From Reticulascus tulasneorum (lineage: Eukaryota > Ascomycota > Sordariomycetes > Glomerellales > Reticulascaceae), in assembly GCA_001557505.1 (NCBI GenBank), contig LSAX01000003.1, positions 62,001 through 126,000 of the forward strand: a DNA stretch of 64,000 bases, given 5' to 3'. The notes below the pieces were generated by a model. It was not told the origin of the DNA. It did no database searches and saw nothing but the letters and a program-made list of their open reading frames with translations. How positions within the stretch are numbered: position 1 is the stretch's first letter; every line of letters starts with the position of its first letter. Shown piece after piece: positions 57,982 through 64,000 of this stretch. The position numbers were made by a program, and so were the translations under genes.

Positions 57982-58399
57982 TTCATCTACGATACCCTTT
58001 CCTTGACGACGATATGACGCACATAGAAACATTTCGACATCATTCTCTGCGCATTGGCTTTTATGAACCCGCCACTTTGGGCGGTCTGCACGTGGGACTG
58101 GAAGGGGGACATTGCAAGATTGAGTTACAATTCTGAGGCGATACCTACTTTTCGTATGCAGTGCAAATGATTCGTTGGCTTTGGAGAAGGTGGTCTTCGG
58201 GGCGTGTTTTGGGCATGCGCATGGAGTAGCATGATTTACGAAGAGCGGAATTGAACTCTTGGACTTGTCGGTAATGATGTAATAGGAATAAGCCTGTAGG
58301 ATTACATATCAAAATTGAGGCGGCATCATTTGAAAGAGCACTGATCCAAGATGGCATTGAAGTATGTACAGGAATAAACTGCCCTCGCCCTAGTCAAAT
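57982..58399. other. Convergent intergenic region
   Basis: Between the 3' ends of the EDC4-like gene and the next minus-strand gene. No supported frame. Confidence 0.5.
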
Positions 58400-59419
58400 T
58401 CATTCCAACGAGGAAGTTGCAAGGAGCCCTAGCCTACTTGAGGACCGTAATATCAAGCCGAGATTAAACAGCAAAAGCAAAAGGGACACGAAAACGACCA
58501 TCAGCACCCCAGATATTAGGCTTGAAGTATTTGGGCGGCGCTTGAAGATGCCGGATTGATTGGGAAGGCGGATCTGTGTGAATCGAACAGCGACGTCTCT
58601 CGCCATCCTGACGAGGATCGCGCCGAGTATGGAAAGACAGGCCAAGAAGACGGCGATCAAGTTGTCTAACTGCGGATTCGAGATCCGGTCAAACCTTGCT
58701 ACTAGCTCATTAGTTTTAGCTAGTAGGGCTTCGTGCTTGGCATTTGCCTCTTCGAGCAGTCGATTGTACTCATCGAGCTGAGGAAAGGAAGGGAAGGCAG
58801 GAATGAGTCCAGCCGTCAGTGGCGGGGTGAGTATGTCGCTCATCGACATTACTTGTGTGCGTGGCGAGAAGAGATTGAGGGTGGATGGTCGACGTGTCTG
58901 GTAGGTGCCCGGGCAGAAGGCGGATAGAGTTGGTGAGCTATCTATCCTTCTGGGCGAGTCGGGGGACCATGCGGTAGTATCAGGTGCCGGGTTTGACTCT
59001 GGTACCTCATCAACGGGCTTCGTGGCCTTTGGAGTCTCAGCATCATCTTCTTCTTCTTCGTCGTCGGTTTTTGGGAGCATCGCAAAGTGGTCGAAACCCA
59101 TACTCCGGAGCCGAGATGCCTCGTCCTGCAGCAGTGTAGTCCAGTGATAGATGATATCCGCTTCTTGATGGCCCCGGTGAACTTCGATACAGAGGCAAGA
59201 ATGAGCCAGCTGCAGCAGCACGTCGTAGTCAATCTGGTCGGGCATCTGCGCCGACATGTCCGCGACAAGTGCTCGAATGCGGCTCATCTCGCCTGCGCGG
59301 ATGGTCCACCCACAGCGGAATCGCTCATGGGCCGTGCCGATGCATCTCCATTCTGGGAGACTGTCGTCGTGGGATTTCAGGTGGAGAACAGATTGAGGAT
59401 CCCAGATTGCGCAAGGCAT
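58400..59419 (-). CDS. Uncharacterised protein with C-terminal membrane segments
   Basis: An intronless frame of 339 residues. I do not recognise the family. The N-terminal half has protein-like spacing of Trp, Cys and His (CAIWDPQSVLHLKSHDD, WRCIGTAHERFRCGWTI, LVADMSAQMPDQIDYDVLLQLAHSCLCIEVHR). An acidic run (DDEEEEDDAE) and a Pro/Ser-rich linker follow. A predicted coiled coil comes next (YNRLLEEANAKHEALLAKTNELVARFDRI), then two hydrophobic segments (NLIAVFLACLSILGAILV and GVLMVVFVSLLLLLFNLGLIL). The layout (soluble N-terminus, coiled coil, C-terminal hairpin anchor) suggests an organelle-membrane or nuclear-envelope protein. Function unknown. Confidence 0.75.
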   Translation of the reverse strand: MPCAIWDPQSVLHLKSHDDSLPEWRCIGTAHERFRCGWTIRAGEMSRIRALVADMSAQMPDQIDYDVLLQLAHSCLCIEVHRGHQEADIIYHWTTLLQDEASRLRSMGFDHFAMLPKTDDEEEEDDAETPKATKPVDEVPESNPAPDTTAWSPDSPRRIDSSPTLSAFCPGTYQTRRPSTLNLFSPRTQVMSMSDILTPPLTAGLIPAFPSFPQLDEYNRLLEEANAKHEALLAKTNELVARFDRISNPQLDNLIAVFLACLSILGAILVRMARDVAVRFTQIRLPNQSGIFKRRPNTSSLISGVLMVVFVSLLLLLFNLGLILRSSSRLGLLATSSLE

Positions 59420-61158
59420 GATGATGTGCTAAAGATGCAAGCTGACGAAGAAGACAAGAGTTGAGTTCTCTGTCTCAGGGCTGTCTAAGATATGGACTCA
59501 TTGCTTCGGGAGACCATATGGTCTTTAATCCTCCACTCTTGACCAACACCTCCACTCATTGCGCCATCGCACCAACATCACTCTCTCCCGCTGCACATCA
59601 CCGCTGTCAGCAATGCATGTCTTGCTCCACTTAGAAAGGCTCCTCCCGCTGCACGACTCCCGAACCCGCATATCCGCGGGCGGCTAAGAGCAATTCGCCA
59701 GCGGGCCGCGGCCAAGGCCAATGCCCAGCGACCAGTCCAATCGCCTTGATTGGCCATGGCGGGCGCTTACATGGGGTGGTATCTATCTGCTGTTCGACGT
59801 GGCGCGATTGCCGATTTGACGGGCTGAAGGGCCGATTATCTCCAGCGATGCATTGCCGATGGATGGACGTGGCCGACGATGGCGCGTTGTCTGGCTGAGT
59901 TCCCGGCCATGGCTGTTGGTTTCAGACTTTCTCGAGACCCATATTTAGGCTAGGTTAGTGCACAAAGGTGGTGTAGTGAACCCCCTCAGGCATCTCTCGG
60001 GCTAGTCCTCGTTGCCTTACTGATTGCGATTGAGACAAGACAGCCTTCTCCGCTTCGGCAACATTAACCGCCTCCCCAGATGGGTGCACTGCCTCCAGCG
60101 AGCAGCCGTAGCATTGCAGATCGCGGCAATTGGTAAGGACGCCAGGAAGAGCCGCGTGCCACCCTCCTCTCATCCCGTTCTGCACGCAGCGCGCCACGGC
60201 GGCAGGACAGCTCGCGAGCAGATTGAACACCTTAAGCAACTCGCCTTACAGTGAGCGCTGGTTGCCGATAACATGCAAGAGCTTGACAAAGGGTGTGGCA
60301 AAGGATTCTATGCACATGCACCAGGCGTAGATGTTTCAGCGGCGCCTACCTTGAGGCCATATCTAAGTGGTCAATGCAAGAACTCCAAGTTTGTGATGAT
60401 AACAGAGCATCGATTTGGCTCCATATTTAGATGTCTCAAGGATCTGTAATCTCTGGTCCTCCCCAACATACTGCCGAACCTTCCTCTCGCGAGTCGAGTC
60501 TACTATGTAGACCAAGGTTGCCTGAATTGTGAGTGCTGGCTCAGCAGCTCTATCTTGCGTTGTCATCTATTTCTGAAATAGACTAGATGCGAGCTAAGGC
60601 TATCTAAGCGACTTCCCAGGCGCCGTTTATCTGTTTGGTATCTAGCTTTCTGTTGATACAGCCTGGCTTCACTGGCTAGCTCATATCAGTGTGTTTGTTG
60701 CACTGTTGAGGTACCTACTCCTCTTCCGGGAGGATGCCATCCGAGTAAGGTAGTTTCCGAGGCGAGAAGAGAAAAATAACAGCTATCTATGTCCTTCAGA
60801 TAAGCCTGGTCTGCGCATGCATGCCGAGAGGATGTGTACGAAGCAGGACATACAAACATGGGCTAGGATGGGTATCACATTGGAGATCATGTAACATAAA
60901 AAAGCTCTCAAGTATATTCCAAGTACGCCACCGCGCTCCACCGAGCGCTGAAATGTGTCCGTCTATATACCAGCCATCTCAAACGAAAGCCAACCAGTAG
61001 TCGTGTACAGCATGGGGTATCGGAAGCAATCATGTCCACCGGCTTCATTCGCGCTACAGACGAAAAAGCACACCAAACACCGAAACACCCCATCGATTCC
61101 ACGACGTCCAATGCAAAACTTTTTATATACCGACCAGTCCCAGAAAACCCGTTGCCCG
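59420..61158. other. Intergenic, no gene seen
   Basis: Upstream of the 339-residue gene and downstream of the ankyrin gene. Frames to 94 codons (minus 60239-59955) lack support. A GGTACCTAC fragment occurs at about 60,712. Confidence 0.45.
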
Positions 61159-63446
61159 CTACCGGGCTGTATTGGCTCGAGCCGTGCTGACGCCCCATTC
61201 CTGATGAACCGTGGGCGTCTGAACGGCCATGCCCTGGCCCGAGAGCCAGCCGCGACACGCCTCGTAGTGCGAGTACATCTTCTCGTTCCGCTCGGTGGTG
61301 ATCTTGGTGTCCACCACGTCGAGCACACTCCGGCCGGCGGCGTCGCGCACATGGACGTTGGCGTTGTGCTGCTGGAGGGTTCGCATGGCCAGCTTACGCC
61401 CGTGGCGGACGGCGACATGCAGGGCCGTCTCTCCGGCGCGGTTGCGAGCGTTGACGTCGGCGCCGTTGTTGATCAGGAGCTCGAGGATAGAGACGGGCAC
61501 CTTGTAGTCGTCGTCCTCGGGGAGCTGGGCGACGAAGGCCATGAGCACCGTGTTGCCGCTGTTGTCGTAGTGATTGACGTCGACGCCCGACATGATGAGG
61601 TTGTGGACGCACGTCTCGCGCAGTGTGAGGCGTTCTTTGGACGAGTCGGGCAGCCGCTCAATAGACGAGTCGGATGTCTGGGTCGTCGGGGTTGCCCGCT
61701 TGCGTTTTCGGTTGTTGGACTGGCGATCAGCGGTCGCGCCGTTGCCGAATTTGTCCAAGAGGGCGCTGGGGCACAGGATTGCGGCCGCGAGGCAGTGGAG
61801 ACCGTTGCGGCCATGAGCGTCTTCGGCTCGCGGATTCGTTCGGGATTGCTCGACCAGGCGGAGGAGGTTGGCTTGCTTCACCAACGGGTCGGTGCTTTGC
61901 CGCGGGAGGGCGGTGGCGCTGGGGCGCGGCGCCTCGACGATAGAGGTCTGGGCGCGGCGAAGCGGCCCCGATACGTTCATGGGCTGGGATTGGGGCACCG
62001 AGCCGAGTGCGTCCCTGCGGCAGTAGGACATGGGGTGGAAGTTTTGCAGGATGGTGTTGAAGATGCTGGCGTCTGGCTCCTTTGACTGCAGTACATGGAA
62101 GAAGCTGCGGCCGTAGATGTCTCGGGCGTAGACGTCAAAAGGGAGCGAACGGACAGTGTGTAGGAGCCGATACAACGGGGCGTCCTGGCTTGTTAGGCCC
62201 GCGAACCACGAGCGGCCAAGGACGTGCAGGAATGTCTGTCCGGCGGTGTTGGAGGCAGCCGGGTCGGGACAGCGGGAGACAATGTCGATGAGGTGCTGCG
62301 GGGGGGCGTCGCGGGCGGCGAGGAGATGCAGGATGGTGTTGCCGAAGGGGTCGACGGCGCCGAGATTGATGCCGAATTGGTGGGGCGACTGCAAGATGGA
62401 GTGTGCGGCAGGCGAAGGGCCAAGGTGGGAGACCCAATGCTCTTGCGTCACCTCATCTCTCACATGACATAGACAAGCCCTCGTCTCGTGCTCGTGAAGC
62501 CCTTCAACGCAGACACCTTGCTCCTCGAGGAGCACGTCCATGTTGAGAAAATCGCCGGGCAGCGGCCGGGTGGTCTCTGTGCTTGGGGGTGCGCTTTCGT
62601 CGTACGCCCACGAGCCCCGAGTGGAGCGAGCGGTGCCAGGGCGGCTGTCGGAGACGGGCGAATCGTCGTGTTCGGTATTGACAGGCATAGTGTAGCGCTT
62701 AATTACCTTCTTGACGCTTCGCACGAAGTCGACCGAGTATCCCGACAGGGCTTCCTGGAGCGTGTTGGTTGTCATTTCAGTCGAGTTGGTCATGGCGGTT
62801 GCCCTTCGCAGGATGGCGGCGGCGAAACTGGGCTGGTCGGGAGGGACAGGGTCGCTAACGCCGGAAAAGGCGACACGGGGTGGCTCAAGATGCGTCATGA
62901 CGGTGGGCAGCGGCCGGCTCGCCATATTCCAAGATCCGGGAGCCATACCGGTAGCATCTATGCCCCGTATCTCATACACGTTGGGGCTGCTCCCTACCTC
63001 ATCCTTGATGTCCCGCTGCATGCTGCCACGAGACGCCACGCTCGACGAGACGGATTGGGCGTGCTGGCGGGTGAGGGCGGCCTCTCCGGTTACGTGTCTC
63101 GTCGGCGAATGGCCGAGCTCGTTTAGTCGTCGCTCCATATCGGTTCGCGAGCGCGGGTGAAGCCATCGCGGCTCCTTATCGAGCATGGAATTTAATTTCT
63201 TGTTGGCCGAGTCCTTGCTGCGAAGAAATCAGAGTCAGCACGAGCCAATTGCGGGTTGAATCGCACGACGTACCCAGGGCCATCGTCGGGGTTCGACGCA
63301 TGCAACACGTCCAAGATCTTCCTCAGCGGGAGGGTCGTGTAAACGTAGAGCCTGGTAAGCTTTCGCTGGTCGGATTCGGTCCACAGCGACGGGCGACCAG
63401 TCTGGGTGGCATGGGAGCTGGTGCCCGAGGGCGATGCGGACGACAT
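61159..63446 (-). CDS. Ankyrin-repeat protein with N-terminal helical domain
   Basis: Exon 1 (63446-63274) and exon 2 (63217-61159) join in phase 2 over a 56-nt intron (GTACGT...TCGCAG), giving 743 residues. The join restores DDGPG-KDSANKKLNSMLDKEPRWL. Residues about 20-90 (LWTESDQRKLTRLYVYTTLPLRKILDVL) form a charged helical domain also seen at the start of fungal ankyrin/Clr5-type proteins. A disordered middle follows. Ankyrin repeats appear from about residue 345 (DPFGNTILHLLAARD; AGQTFLHVLGRSW; YGRSFFHVLQ) and again at about 500-700 (HGRNGLHCLA; NNGADVNARNRAGETALHVAVRHGRKLAMRTL). A basic KRKRATP patch may be a nuclear signal. Partner and role are unknown. Confidence 0.85.
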
Positions 63447-63737
63447 GGCGTGTCGTGAGGCTCCAGCCAGCCTTGTGTAGTTGGCGGGGTTTGAAGTCAG
63501 AGAATGGGTCGTCGGGATGATTTAAAGGTATAAAGATGAATGTCGCGATCGGACGAGAATGATGGGTAAGACATTGGAGCACGTAAACTAGTATTTAAAG
63601 CGTGGCATGTTGAGGAAGAGCGGATGGTGAATTTGGTTTGGTGGATGGATCAGGACGGCGGCTGCTGGGATGGGGAGAGCGAGAGAGGTACGAGAAGGGG
63701 GGGTTTGAGCGTGCCCAGACCATGGATTTGTACCATT

Positions 63738-63769
63738 GGGGGGGGGTGGGAGGTGGGAGGTGGGAGGGG
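63738..63769. repeat. G-rich tract, possible G-quadruplex
   Basis: A run of nine G is followed by repeated TGGGAGG units, giving at least four G-runs of three or more within 32 bases. It lies about 300 bases upstream of the ankyrin gene start. On the coding strand of that gene it is a CCTCCCA repeat. Quadruplex formation is inferred only from pattern. Confidence 0.55.
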
Positions 63770-63949
63770 ATGCAGCGCTTCTTGTTCTCGATGAGCGGCG
63801 AACGTCCCGTCGAGCTGGACACCAAAGTTCAAGGCTAGGCTAGGCTAGGGTCCCTGATGACTGAAGACCAAGGCCAAGGACGGGACCACATCCCACATCC
63901 ATCCCACCACAGAACGATGCCGGGGAAGCACGCACGGGGCAGAGTCTGG

Positions 63950-63987
63950 GACAGACAGAGACAGTGACGGAGACAGAGACAAGACAG
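63950..63987. repeat. GAGACA-type short tandem repeat
   Basis: Imperfect GACAGA/GAGACA units recur for about 38 bases at the right edge. No function is evident. Confidence 0.5.
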
Positions 63988-64000
63988 GGGTCGTTGCACA

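Larger units (their letters stand above)
63447..64000. promoter_or_regulatory. Upstream region of the ankyrin gene
   Basis: No coding evidence. It contains a G-rich tract (63738-63769), three CTAGG units (63834-63851) and GAGACA-type repeats (63950-63987). These may belong to the ankyrin-gene promoter or to the next gene beyond the edge. Confidence 0.4.

Noticed and set aside
60955..62085. A 376-codon plus-strand frame opposite the ankyrin gene
   Set aside because: It is an antisense shadow with repetitive Val/Gly/Asp composition. The opposite strand has clear ankyrin repeats.
63834..63851. CTAGG repeats read as possible telomere-like sequence
   Set aside because: Only three units occur and the unit is GGCTA rather than TTAGGG. 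Ordinary genes flank it.

Overview
The window looks like chromosomal DNA of a filamentous ascomycete (Pezizomycotina; Sordariomycetes is my guess, not proven). Three things point there: compact genes split by 46-70 nt introns with GTRNGT donors, CTRAC/CTRAT-like branch sites and YAG acceptors; fungal-type families (Zn2Cys6 regulator, GT31-type glycosyltransferase, DUF3112-like membrane protein, GH5 cellulase, fungal LicD protein); and short intergenic spacers with pyrimidine-rich promoters. Nearly all exon joins below were worked out by hand from splice signals plus restored reading frame and family similarity. None has transcript support.

Layout. 0-2 kb: the 3' end of a PDI-family gene ending in HDEL, then a six-exon secreted aspartic protease (-). 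2-6 kb: a gene-poor stretch with broken short reading frames and CCTAGGTA-type motifs. 6-12.4 kb: a GT31-like glycosyltransferase (+), RFC3 (-) and a DUF3112-like multi-pass membrane protein (-). 14.3-18 kb: a Zn2Cys6 regulator (+) convergent with a secreted type-B carboxylesterase/lipase (-). 19.6-24.7 kb: a conserved-looking unknown (-), the Arp2/3 subunit ARPC3 (+) and TRM6/GCD10 (-). 25-30 kb: a flavin monooxygenase (-) head-to-head with a PRISE-type reductase (+). 30-33.5 kb: a gene-poor stretch holding one small cysteine-rich secreted protein (+). 33.5-44 kb: striatin (-), RAD14/XPA (-), PHO88/SND3 (-), GH5 endoglucanase (-), mitochondrial uS19 (+) and TAF10 (-). 44-53 kb: a single-pass membrane protein with an Ala/Gln/Ser/Arg repeat region (-), the HDEL receptor ERD2 (-), a ubiquitin-like/WLM metalloprotease (+), a LicD-family protein (-) and a small possible membrane protein (-). 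53-64 kb: a 1,531-residue EDC4/Pdc1-like decapping scaffold (+), an unknown tail-anchored-looking protein (-) and an ankyrin-repeat protein (-).

Functionally this is a mixed neighbourhood. It has housekeeping genes for replication and repair, tRNA modification, actin nucleation, the ER-Golgi cycle, mitochondrial translation, transcription and mRNA decay. Secreted hydrolases and two redox enzymes are interspersed. I see no biosynthetic backbone gene, transposon, tRNA, rRNA or CRISPR array. The most useful observations are two likely GC-AG introns, several microexons, a tandem-motif cysteine-rich secreted protein, the heptad-repeat membrane protein, and palindromic TACCTAGGTA-like motifs confined to spacers. 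I did not find a convincing previously undescribed multi-gene system.
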